A stretch of 64,000 nucleotides of DNA from positions 9,320,501 to 9,384,500 of the forward strand of contig OX638133.1 in the NCBI GenBank assembly GCA_951804985.1, in the 5' to 3' direction. Numbering within the stretch: position 1 is the first letter of the stretch; each line of letters opens with the position of its first letter. The position numbers and the translations under genes were made by a program. Source of the stretch: Dryomyza anilis (Eukaryota; Arthropoda; Insecta; Diptera; Dryomyzidae). The notes under the pieces were generated by a model. The model ran no database searches, had not been told where the DNA came from, and was given only the letters and a program-made list of their open reading frames with translations. Of this stretch, positions 23,774 through 35,200 are shown in pieces.

Positions 23774-25691
23774 CAAAGATTAAAACCGTAACCGAAACCG
23801 ATATCCGTTTAAAACCGTTTCATTTTTAAAACCGAAACCGTTATACGAAAATCAGAAATAAAACGATATCCAAAACCGATATAAACGGTTTCCGTTTTAT
23901 ACCGGTTTAAAACGGTTTTTAAAAAAGTACCTATAAATAGAAACAGAAAAACATATTTTATTTTACAATAAAAGATCTTAGTTAAAATGTCATTTAATAA
24001 AATTTTGAGTTCCCAAAATTTTTTCAAGGCTAAAGAATATAAGCATCTTAAAAATAAGGTCTGTGAAGCAATTTTGTAGCGGTAAATAGCTTCAAAAGTG
24101 CTTCAAAAGTCGCTCCAATAAGATAAAATAGACAAAACAATGTTTTTTTTTCGCTTTTCTTCGCTACGCTAGTTCGTACATCGGTTGTGCATTTCATTCA
24201 ACTTATAAAACAAAAAAAAAAAACAAATAATATATGAACATTTTCATAGTGCACCTCATTTAGCTTATATATTGCTTTTTGTGTTTTTTTTTTCACAAAT
24301 CCGCTTATTCGTTTGAAAGTACAAAAACAACAGAAATGCAAATAAAGCAGCATGACTATAAAGCAGCATCCAAGCTTTTGATAGCATTTTTGTCGGGAAA
24401 TTTTTTGTACCGCAAAGAAAACTCGTTGTTGTTGTCAACTAGATAGCTGTACTAGATACATACATGAAGTGTGGTGTCATGCGTCTGTCTGTTGTCATGC
24501 GTCTGTTTGTTGCCATGCGATGTTACCGGATAGCAACAAAGAGTTGTCGTTGTGAAAGTGTGTATATACGAATCGTAATTCGTTATTGTTGTATTCTCTT
24601 CTTTCTGTTAGTGTTCGCTTTGTAGCGTTTGCGTTTGAGTTTGTGTTCGCAAAAAAATTGTTACTCTGCAAGATATTATTTGTGTTCTCTTTACATACGG
24701 TGCCTACACGCACCATACGGATTTTTTTTAATCTCTGACGAAAACAGAAATATGCGTATACGAAATATTCCTTATATTTATTATGAATGTATAATATACA
24801 TTGAACATATTATGTTCATTTTATTATGGCCTTGAGATTTTGAATTGTCTTGTCAACATCACTTGATTTATATAATTATATTTGTTAAAATATAATTCAT
24901 ATTTTTTTTGTTAGTTTTTTGTTGAAGAAATTGAAAATATGGAAAATGAGTAACTTAAATACAATTAGTGTTCAAAAATCTATTCGTTTTCATTATTAAT
25001 ATGCAGTTTAAGATATTTGTGTTCGATCTTTTATTTAAAATTTAAAAAGTAAAATTTTGCAAGATTCTTGCAAGCAAGAGCAAGAAAGGTATTGCAAGAA
25101 CAAGATCATATATACCTATGCAAGAGCAAGACTCAGCGTTTAAGAACAAGACTAAGAACAAGATTACCATTTCTTGCCTTGCTCTTGCAAATGATTATCA
25201 CTATTTTACATATATTGCAGTTCACTGAATTATTGAAATTTAATTACATTGGCTTTTATTGATGGAAATTGTACAAAAATTATTCTTCTTTGCAATTCAG
25301 ATCATATCTCAGGTTATGTCAAAAAGTTGCTTTTCATTGGTTTGTGGTCACGAAATTTTAAATTAAATTTTTTTCTTGGCGTAATCAATTAAATAATTAA
25401 TATAACACAATGTTTTAACTAAAATAACAAAAAACATTGTTTAAATTACGTTTCCCACTTTACCCCAATATCATAATTTGAACATAACTTAGCACCATAT
25501 AAACAATGTTAAATTATTTGAAAAATATGGAAAAAAGTAAATTTATACAAAAACCGAAATCAAAACCGAAACCGTAACATGGAACCGGTATACCGAAACC
25601 GTTTCGTTATAAAAACTTAAAACCGAAACCGAAACGCGGAAAAACCCGAAACCGAAATCGAAACCGTTATTCGTTTAGGTTTCAATCCTTG
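23774..25691. mobile_element. 1.9-kb hAT-like element with perfect 8-bp TSD
   Basis: The left end is CAAAGATTAAAACCGTAACC; the right end, reversed, is CAAGGATTGAAACCTAAACG. ATTTAAAG flanks both ends exactly (23766-23773, 25692-25699). Subterminal zones (23784-23925, 25550-25680) are packed with AAACCGAAACCG words in the same orientation. The middle holds a short TTGCAAGAACAAG-type cluster (25050-25190) and no recognisable transposase. The 8-bp TSD and CA...TG ends favour hAT. Confidence 0.82.
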
Positions 25692-25879
25692 ATTTAAAGT
25701 ATGTTTTTTTGTTATTGCATACTCAGTTTTTTACTATTACGTAGAGTTTTTGAGAAAAATTCTGATAAAAAGGGCTATTTTTCAATAATTTTATGTAAGA
25801 TATACAAGCATTTTAAATATTTTAAAAATGAGAACCGATACAAAAAAGTTAGTAGTATTCATCGTTATTTTGAACTATG

Positions 25880-26290
25880 CACTGCATAACCATAAATCAT
25901 TTTCTTATTTATTATTAGATTTACAATGCTTAAAAAATCGTCCAAAGAAAGTTTAAAAAATCAAATTTTAGATTAAAATATTTTAAAATCCTATTGGAAT
26001 AATAGTATGCATTAGTATATTATAAATAGTCTTGAGAATTGAAAAAGAAATGGCGTTTACAATTTTTCTGAAAACTTCTTGCGTAAGGGACTGTATTTTT
26101 TTTTTTAATACTAAAAAGTGTCTGGAAAGGGCCTGAAAATTCGAGAGGAATTTTCTTAAAAACGTTACGCATTGGAATAAAACTGAGTATGCAGTCAAAT
26201 TCAGCAACCGCGAATTATTTAAAATTAATATAAAAGGGATGTCCATGGCTAAAAAATATATCTCGTTTTGTTGAGTGGTGTACTAACTGA
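25880..26290 (+). repeat. Diverged duplicated block, member 1
   Basis: Landmarks ACCATAAATCAT, CTAAAAAGTG, ATGCAGTC, GCAACCGCGA, GGGATGTCCATGGC and TCTCGTTTTRTTGA occur in the same order at 30765-31200. The copies are 400-440 bp with many substitutions. Origin unknown. Confidence 0.65.
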
Positions 26291-27620
26291 ATGCAGTAAT
26301 TAAAAATGCAAATTTTGTATTTTCTGTTTGATAAAGTTAAATAAATACAGAATGTAGTAACTTTTCTACATATTATCTATATATTTCTAAATACAAAATT
26401 TTGTTATTTTTAATTCAAATATAGTATAATTAATGTTCTGTAGCTTTCATCAATCGAAAAACATTTTAATGTAGTAAAAACAAATCAAATACATTTGTAT
26501 TAGAATGTATTTTCTTCAGTCTATGCACAATTTTTGGAGTTTTTACAATTTATTTTTAAATAATATTTTATTTTTGTGTTATTTCATAGTAATGTATAAG
26601 GTGCTTTGTTTTTGATATAAATCAAAATTTTGCATGTTGCTAAAATCTTTCATAACACAAATTATCATTCAGTTTTTTTTTAATCATTGATATAAAAACA
26701 TTAAAAATAAAAAAATATATATTTTTTTTAAATACCTACTTAATCCCTAATCATTTAGACAAATCAAACAAAAATAAAAAATGACGTAAAAGGGTCAAAG
26801 CGCTCTTTGTGAAAAACAACAAAAAACGTAGACAACAAATGTTTCAAAATTTTCTGTTCCTAATAAATTACGTGCCAAACAGTTTAGATGCTGTACTAAA
26901 GACAGCCAACACAACAACTGACTTGTTTTGCAATTAAAACAACATACAAAAAACAGGACCTTTTATCCTGTCAGTGTTTTTTTCTTTTATTTTTTACTGG
27001 TTGTTTGTAACCTTATTTATTCAAGGCAGACGACTTTTGCCTGCCAGCAATTGCACGTAAAATGCTGAGGATTTTAATTTTAATTTTTGGGTGTGTGTTT
27101 TTTTTTAGTTCAATTTAAGCCTCCGTCTGTTGTGTTTGAGTTTTATACCGCATTGATATTTTACATAGGTAGCTGTTTGTGGAGTTTTATGTTTTTTTGT
27201 TGTTGATTTAGGTATAAAATGTATTGTTTTTGTGTTTTTGCATACCTACAGCTGTTGCCGCATGTTACCTCAAAAATGATAATAATATTTTTTGCCAAAT
27301 GTTATAAAAAACAAACACAATTAAAATTCGTTTAAGTTGTGCAAATTTTGTCTGCTTTGTGTGGTTTTAGCGTGGATTAAGCGCGTTGGTTTTTAATTTA
27401 ATTTTTTTTATAATATGAAATGTGGCTTAAAATCGAAAGAATTTTCTTTGTAGATTAAAAAAAAAAAACAATTTAAAAGTAATTTATGAAATATTTGCAA
27501 ACAGATAAAGTTCATTATAATGCGTTGTTTATTATTTTTTAAAAAACATTGTTGCGCATAATTTTTAGAATTTAGAATTTTTTTTTGTTACGTATATTTT
27601 GGGTTAAAAATGGATTTTAA
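26291..27620. other. Unique noncoding stretch
   Basis: No gene recognised. 26760-27400 is non-repetitive with AACAAC, GCCTGCCAGCAATTGCACGT and GGTAGCTGTTTGTGG words, resembling fly intronic DNA. Confidence 0.4.
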
Positions 27621-27624
27621 TATT

Positions 27625-28231
27625 ATAATCAGCGACCTTTAGAAAATCGTTTTCGGTTCTAGTTCCGAGTTTTTTAAAATAGCAGTTCCGATTCCGGTTT
27701 CAACCAACAAAAATATATATATGGTTTCCGACTCAACACATTTTTTAAAATTAGTGTTCCGATTCCCGTTACTGTTCGAAAAAGTTCCGGTTCCGGTTAT
27801 TTGCAGCCCCTGACAGGCACTAAAACACTTTGGTATATTGGTTCCGGTTCTAGTTCTAAGATTTTTAAAACAGCGGTTCCGGTTTGATTCCGGTTCAAAA
27901 CCAAAAAAATGATATGAGTTCCGTTTCCACACTTTTTTTTAATAACGTTTCCGATTCTGGTTCGTTGCTACCCCTGACAGGGACTAAAATACTTCAAAAT
28001 ATCGGTTCTGGTACTGGTTCCAAGATTTTAAAAACAGCAGTTCCGGTTCGATTACGGTTCCAACCAAAAAAAATTATATGAGTTCCGGTTTCACACATTT
28101 TTTTTTAAATAGCGGTTCCGATTTCGGTTATTTCATTCCTTGACAGGAACTAAAACTCTATGACTTATTGGTTCCGGTTCTAATTCTAAGAATTCTAATT
28201 TAGCGGTTCTATACAATTTCAACCAAAAAAA
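27625..28231 (+). repeat. 165-bp tandem repeat, left part
   Basis: Units rich in GGTTCCGGTTCT contain CCCCTGACAGGVACTAAAA at 27807, 27971 and (as TCCTTGACAGGAACT) 28137, a period of 164-166 bp. Each unit also has CCAACCAAAAAAA followed by TATATGAGTTCCG. The word CAGGGGCTGCAAATAACCGG on the other strand resembles a hAT terminal repeat, so these may be tandem MITE-like units. Confidence 0.78.
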
Positions 28232-29300
28232 TATTCAATTCTATTCAATTCAATTCTATTCAATTCTATTCAATTCTATTCAATTCTATTCAATTCTATT
28301 CAATTCTATTCAATTCTATTCAATTCTATTCAATTCTATTCAATTCTATTCAATTCTATTCAATTCTATTCAATTCTATTCAATTCTATTCAATTATTTT
28401 CAATTCTATTCAATTCTATTCAATTCTATTCTATTCAATTCTATTCAATTCTATTCAATTCTATTCAATTCTATTCAATTCTATTCAATTCTATTCAATT
28501 CTATTCAATTCTATTCAATTCTATTCAATTCTATTCAATTCTATTCAATTCTATTCAATTCTATTCAATTCTTTTCAATTCTATTCAATTCCATTCAATT
28601 CTATTCTATTCAATTCTATTCAATTCTATTCAATTTTATTCAATTCTATTCAATTCTATTCAATTCTATTAAATTCTATTAAATTCTATTCAATTCTATT
28701 CAATTCTATTCAATTCTATTCAATTCTATTCAATTCTATTCAATTCTATTAAATTCTATTCAATTCTATTAAATTCTATTCAATTCTATTCAATTCTATT
28801 CTATTCAATTCTATTCAATTCTATTCAATTCTATTCAATTCTATTCAATTCTATTCAATTCTATTCAATTCTTTTCAATTCTATTCAATTCTATTCAATT
28901 CTATTCTATTCTATTCAATTCTATTCAATTCTATTCAATTCTTTTCAATTCTATTCAATTCTATTCAATTCTATTCTATTCAATTCTATTCAATTCTATT
29001 CAATTTTATTCAATTCTATTCAATTCTATTCAATTCTGTTCAATTCTATTAAATTCTATTCAATTCTATTCAATTCTATTCTATTCAATTCTATTCAATT
29101 CTATTCAATTCTATTCAATTCTATTCAATTCTATTCAATTCTATTCAATTCTATTCAATTCTATTCAATTCTATTCAATTCTATTCAATTCTATTCAATT
29201 CTATTCAATTCTATTCAATTCTATTCAATTCTATTCAATTCTATTCAATTCTATTCAATTCAATTCTATTCAATTCTATTCAATTTAATTCTATTCAATT
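28232..29300 (-). repeat. Decamer satellite block 1
   Basis: About 107 copies of ATTCAATTCT, i.e. AGAATTGAAT on the minus strand. Phase shifts come from 5-bp losses (CTATTCTATT), and there are occasional point variants (TTTTC, ATTAA, CCATT). It starts right after CAACCAAAAAAAT of the 165-bp unit and ends at CAATTGGAATCCGG, where the 165-bp unit resumes. Noncoding. Confidence 0.95.
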
Positions 29301-29480
29301 GGAATCCGGTTCTGGATTTTAAAATTAGCGGTTCCTGTTCCGATTCCGGAATAACGAAAAATATATATATATGGCATACGATTCCAGTTCCATTCATTTT
29401 TAGAAATACCTATTGTAATTCTGGTTCCGGTGCCAAACATCGAAACGGTTGCGGTACCTGTTACGATTCGGTTCACATCT
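29301..29480 (+). repeat. 165-bp tandem repeat, right part
   Basis: Resumes with GGAATCCGGTTCTGG, AGCGGTTCCTGTTCCGATTC and AAATATATATATATGG, then AACGGTTGCGGTACCTGTTA. This is homologous to the units left of the decamer block. Confidence 0.7.
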
Positions 29481-30324
29481 TTTTGGTATTTAATGCATTT
29501 TTAAAAATAATTTTAAAATCGGTATAAAACCAAAATGATTTCAAATCGGTTTATTTATGATTTCTGCAATATGATTTTATTTTTAAAAATATATCGGTGT
29601 CGTTTTCTTCATTTTGTTGACCTTAATTTGTTGCTGCACAGTGCATCTAATAGAAATGCTGAACTTTCGTGCCTGCAGTGATGACGGCAGCTGCTACTGT
29701 TGCTGCCGCTGTTGGACGCAATTAACGAATGTGAGTTGTTACTGCTAACCGTTCAAAAACTTCAAACTAACAATATGAGTGAAAACTGTTAAAATTAAAA
29801 ATAAAAGAAATACAAATAACCCACAGAAAATTGAAATATATATGTTTAAAACATATACAGCACAGCCAGGATAAATGCTGCAATTAAAAGTTACTCATAC
29901 GAGTGTGTGTCTGTGTTTGGGCGGTACTTGTGCGGCTGCCATTTTGGCAAATGACCATTCAAAACTTACTCGGCAACATTTGCAGAAATTTGCAAATATT
30001 CATATGGATTTTATGAAATTTTAAACAAAATATTTATCAATGGCCTTGCATGCTTCGAAGTCATGTCGAGATTGTGGTTATAAAGAAAGTTTTTTCATTT
30101 TGTATGTATTTTTTTTTTTGATTATTTTTGTTTGTTTGGCTTAAATTGAAAACCATAAACCAATATAATTGTGAATAATCCTAAAAACATTCAGAGGTTA
30201 TCGAGCCATAAATATATTGTAAATGTTTCTTATGTGAGTTTTTGCTTTTTATATGAAGTTATTGAAAATTTTGAAAATATTCAATTTAGATTAAAAAAGG
30301 AGAAAGGACAAAAAAGGAAACAGG
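29481..30324. other. Unique noncoding stretch
   Basis: No gene recognised. It contains a GCAGCTGCTACTGTTGCTGC stretch (29688-29720) and an otherwise mixed, non-repetitive sequence. Confidence 0.4.
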
Positions 30325-30678
30325 CTAAGGATAAGGGTAAGGTTAAGGATAAGGAAAACGATAAGGATAAGGATTAGGATAAGAGTAAGGATAAGAATAA
30401 GGGTAAGCGTAAGGGTAAGGGTAAGGATAAGGATAAGGATAAGGATAAGGATATGGATAAGGATAAGGATAAGGATAAGGATAAGGATAAGGATAAGGAT
30501 AAGGATAAGGATAAGGATAAGGATAAGGATAAGGATAAGGATAAGGATAAGGATAAGGATAAGGATAAGGATAAGGATAAGGATAAGGATAAGGATAAGG
30601 ATAAGGATAAGGATAAGGATAAGGCTATGGATAAGAATAAGAATAAGGATATGAATAAGGATAAGGATAAGGATAAGA
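30325..30678 (+). repeat. (AAGGAT)n hexamer microsatellite
   Basis: About 59 hexamers AAGGAT (GATAAG in another phase); the central 30424-30620 part is almost perfect and the edges have GGGTAA/GAATAA variants. Six is a multiple of three, so a plus frame reads Asp-Lys repeats; this is not a gene. Each unit carries a GATAAG word, the core bound by GATA factors. Confidence 0.95.
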
Positions 30679-30764
30679 ATTTTAAACTTGAATGAATTTT
30701 ACGGATAATGTGTAGATATGTGATATTTAAAAAATGCGTACATTTGGAAAAAAATCAATTGTTT

Positions 30765-31200
30765 TGATCCATAAATCATAACCATAATTCATATTCTTAT
30801 TTATCATTTGATACGAAAAGCTAAAAAACTCATCCAAAATATATTCTTTAAAAAAAATCAAAAATTGTCTAGATTCAAATGAAAAATGTCTGAATTTCAA
30901 ATGGAATTTTTGAATATCAATTGATGTCTTTTGAATTTCAAACGAAATTTCTTAATTTCAATTTATCTTTTCTGAATAACATTTGAAATTGGTGTTGTTT
31001 TTTATGGGACTGTTTTTTATTTATTCTAAAAAGTGGCTAAGAAAGAACTAAGATTTCGATAGCAACGTTGCAAAGTAGAAGGCAAATCAGAGAATGCAGT
31101 CTAAATCTGCAACCGCGAGTTATATAGAATTGGTGTATGGGATCTCCATGGCAAACATTTGTCTCGTTTTATTGAATATAGTGTATTAAAAGAAATTAAA
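30765..31200 (+). repeat. Diverged duplicated block, member 2
   Basis: Matches 25880-26290 in order (ATAACCATAATTCAT, CTAAAAAGTGGC, AATGCAGTCTAAATCTGCAA, CCGCGAGTTATATAG, GGGATCTCCATGGC). It contains an insertion-like middle, 30865-30985, similar to 18478-18600. Confidence 0.65.
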
Positions 31201-32278
31201 ACCAAAATCAATTTAAAAAGAAGTAGATAGAAAAATAGCATATGAATAATATACACAATTTTTTATAAAAAATAACTTGAATTGACACTTGAATTTCAAC
31301 AAAATTTTCCGCTGTCTAAATGTTTAATGTGGTCATGCGAAGTCATCCTAAATCAACGCTAAATGACAAGATGTCAACACACAACACGAACTACATACAG
31401 CTGGCCATAGAAAGAATCACACATGAATGGCCACGAAAATCCGAGCCGAGGAAAAGTATGCATTTTTCTATGTCAAAACCACTGGATCAGCAAATAAACT
31501 TCTGTTTATGTGGGTCAGTTTTCGCTGAACTACATGTCAGCAAATGCGACTTAAAAGGATTTTTTTAATTTTAGTTCATCATCAACACAATCACGCAAAA
31601 AACTGAGACACATATTCGAAGAACATTTGCCACACACATTCTCAAAACACACCCACACAATAGAGCACAATAAATAAAGTACTGCCCTAGAGTCACCGAA
31701 TCCTAAATACGAGAAACCCCAACATTTAAATATCACGCAGACACTGTCGACCCTGCAAACCCTAGCCCTGCTTGCGGCCATTTGGTTGATACTATCTGCA
31801 GCAAAACATATGACCTCTGACATGGGGCCATGGCAGCGAACACTCATTATCAGACAAATACCAACATACAATACTCACATTCAGTCACACACAAACACTC
31901 ACACACAATACAACCGGAAGCACAAACAAATCAGAGAATCACAAAGCATCACAAATACTGCGAAAGTCACAAAACGCACAGACACCACATGTGTGTGAAG
32001 TTATGCGAAGAATGAGGGCACGGAATGCTGTTGTAACTAGATATTTTGTATCTAATATCTTGACAGCACCGCCTCAGTGTTTTGCTATTTTACATGAGTT
32101 TTTCATTTCGATTGTTGCTCCTTTTTCTTAGTTTCTTCATTTGTGTAAGCTCTTTTTTTTGCGTTCTTGTTATAAATCTGAGTCTTTTGGAATGCGACTA
32201 ATTTGAAATTTGCTATCTGTGATTTTGTTTACAGCAGATTGCATCTGTACTAAAAATTATATTAGAATAGGCTCTGAA
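31201..32278. other. Unique noncoding stretch
   Basis: No gene recognised. 31330-32030 has mixed composition (ATACAGCTGGCCATAGAAAG, ACACTGTCGACCCTGCAAAC) with a CACACAAACACTCACACAC patch. Short open frames on both strands match no family I know. Confidence 0.4.
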
Positions 32279-35200
32279 AGAATTGAATAGAACTGTATAG
32301 GATTGAATAGAATTGAACAGAATTGAATAGAATTGAATAGAATTGAATAGAATTGAATAGAATTGAATAGAATTGAATAGAATTGAATAGAATTGAATAG
32401 AATTGAATAGAATTGAATAGAATTGAATAGAATTGAATAGAATTGAATAGAATTGAATAGAATTGAATAGAATTGAATAGAATTGAATAGAATTGAATAG
32501 AATTGAATAGAATTGAATAGAATTGAATAGAATTGAATAGAATTGAATAGAATTGAATAGAATTGAATAGAATTGAATAGAATTGAATAGAATTGAATAG
32601 AATTGAATAGAATTGAATAGAATAGAATTGAATAGAATTGAATAGAATTGAATAGAATTGAATAGAATTGAATAGAATTGAATAGAATTGAATAGAATTG
32701 AATAGAATTGAATAGAATTGAATAGAATTGAATAGAATTGAATAGAATTGAATAGAATTGAATAGAATTGAATAGAATTGAATAGAATTGAATAGAATTG
32801 AATAGAATTGAATAGAATTGAATAGAATTGAATAGAATTGAATAGAATTGAATAGAATTGAATAGAATTGAATAGAATTGAATAGAATTGAATAGAATTG
32901 AATAGAATTGAATAGAATTGAATAGAATTGAATAGAATTGAATAGAATTGAATAGAATTGAATAGAATTGAATAGAATTGAATAGAATTGAATAGAATTG
33001 AATAGAATTGAATAGAATTGAATAGAATTGAATAGAATTGAATAGAATTGAATAGAATTGAATAGAATTGAATAGAATTGAATAGAATTGAATAGAATTG
33101 AATAGAATTGAATAGAATTGAATAGAATTGAATAGAATTGAATAGAATTGAATAGAATTGAATAGAATTGAATAGAATTGAATAGAATTGAATAGAATTG
33201 AATAGAATTGAATAGAATTGAATAGAATTGAATAGAATTGAATAGAATTGAATAGAATTGAATAGAATTGAATAGAATTGAATAGAATTGAATAGAATTG
33301 AATAAAATTGAATAGAATTGAATAGAATTGAATAGAATTGAATAGAATTGAATAGAATTGAATAGAATTGAATAGAATTGAATAGAATTGAATAGAATTG
33401 AATAGAATTGAATAGAATTGAATAGAATTGAATAGAATTGAATAGAATTGAATAGAATTGAATAGAATTGAATAGAATTGAATAGAATTGAATAGAATTG
33501 AATAGAATTGAATAGATTTGAATAGAATTGAATAGAATTGAATAGAATTGATTAGAAATGAATAGAATTGAATAGAATTGAATAGAATTGAATAGAATTG
33601 AATAGAATTGAATAGAATTGAATAGAATTGAATAGAATTGAATAGAATTGAATAGAATTGAATAGAATTGAATAGAATTGAATAGAATTGAATAGAATTG
33701 AATAGAATTGAATAGAATTGAATAGAATTGAATAGAATTGAATAGAATTGAATAGAATTGAATAGAATTGAATAGAATTGAATAGAATTGAATAGAATTG
33801 AATAGAATTGAATAGAATTGAATAGAATTGAAAAGAATTGAATAGAATTGAATAGAATTGAATAGAATTGAATAGAATTGAATAGAATTGAATAGAATTG
33901 AATATAATTGAATAGAATTGAATAGAATTGAATAGAATTGAATAGAATTGAATAGAATTGAATAGAATTGAATAGAATTGAATAGAATTGAATAGAATTG
34001 AATAGAATTGAATAGAATTGAATAGAATTGAATAGAATAGAATTGAATAGAATTGAATAGAATTGAATAGAATTGAATAGAATTGAATAGAATTGAATAG
34101 AATTGAATAGAATTGAATAGAATTGAATAGAATTGAATAGAATTGAATAGAATTGAATAGAATTGAATAGAATTGAATAGAATTGAATAGAATTGAATAG
34201 AATTGAATAGAATTGCATAGAATATAATAGCATTGAATAGAATTGAATAGAATTGAATAGAATTGAATAGAATTAAATAGAATTGAATAGAATTGAATAG
34301 AATTGAATAGAATTGAACAGAATTGAATAGAATTGAATAGAATTGAATAGAATTGAATAGAATTGAATTGAATAGAATTGAATAGAATTGAATAGAATTG
34401 AATAGAATTGAATAGAATTGAATAGAATTGAATAGAATTGAATAGAATTGAATAGAATTGAATAGAATTGAATAGAATTAAATAGAATTGAATAGAATTG
34501 AATAGAATTGAATAGAATTGAATAGAATTGAATAGAATTGAATAGAATTGAATAGAATTGAATAGAATTGAATAGAATTGAATAGAATTGAATAGAATTG
34601 AATAGAATTGAATAGAATTGAATAGAATTGAATAGAATTGAATAGAATTGAATAGAATTGAATAGAATTGAATAGAATTGAATAGAATAGAATTGAATAG
34701 AATTGAATAGAATTGAATAGAATTGAATAGAATTGAATAGAATTGAATAGAATTGAATAGAATTGAATAGAATTGAATAGAATTGAATAGAATTGAATAG
34801 AATTGAATAGAATTGAATAGAATTGAATAGAATTGAATAGAATTGAATAGAATTGAATAGAATTGAATAGAATTGAATAGAATTGCATAGAATATAATAG
34901 CATTGAATAGAATTGAATAGAATTGAATAGAATTGAATAGAATTAAATAGAATTGAATAGAATTGAATAGAATTGAATAGAATTGAACAGAATTGAATAG
35001 AATTGAATAGAATTGAATAGAATTGAATAGAATTGAATTGAATAGAATTGAATAGAATTGAATAGAATTGAATAGAATTGAATAGAATTGAATAGAATTG
35101 AATAGAATTGAATAGAATTGAATAGAATTGAATAGAATTGAATAGAATTAAATAGAATTGAATAGAATTGAATAGAATTGAATAGAATTGAATAGAATTG

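Noticed and set aside
30453..30695. Asp-Lys repeat protein
   Set aside because: Pure hexanucleotide microsatellite.
31320..31871. Overlapping frames of 82 and 106 codons on opposite strands as exons
   Set aside because: No recognisable protein family, and neither is flanked by convincing splice sites. Kept only as noncoding island.
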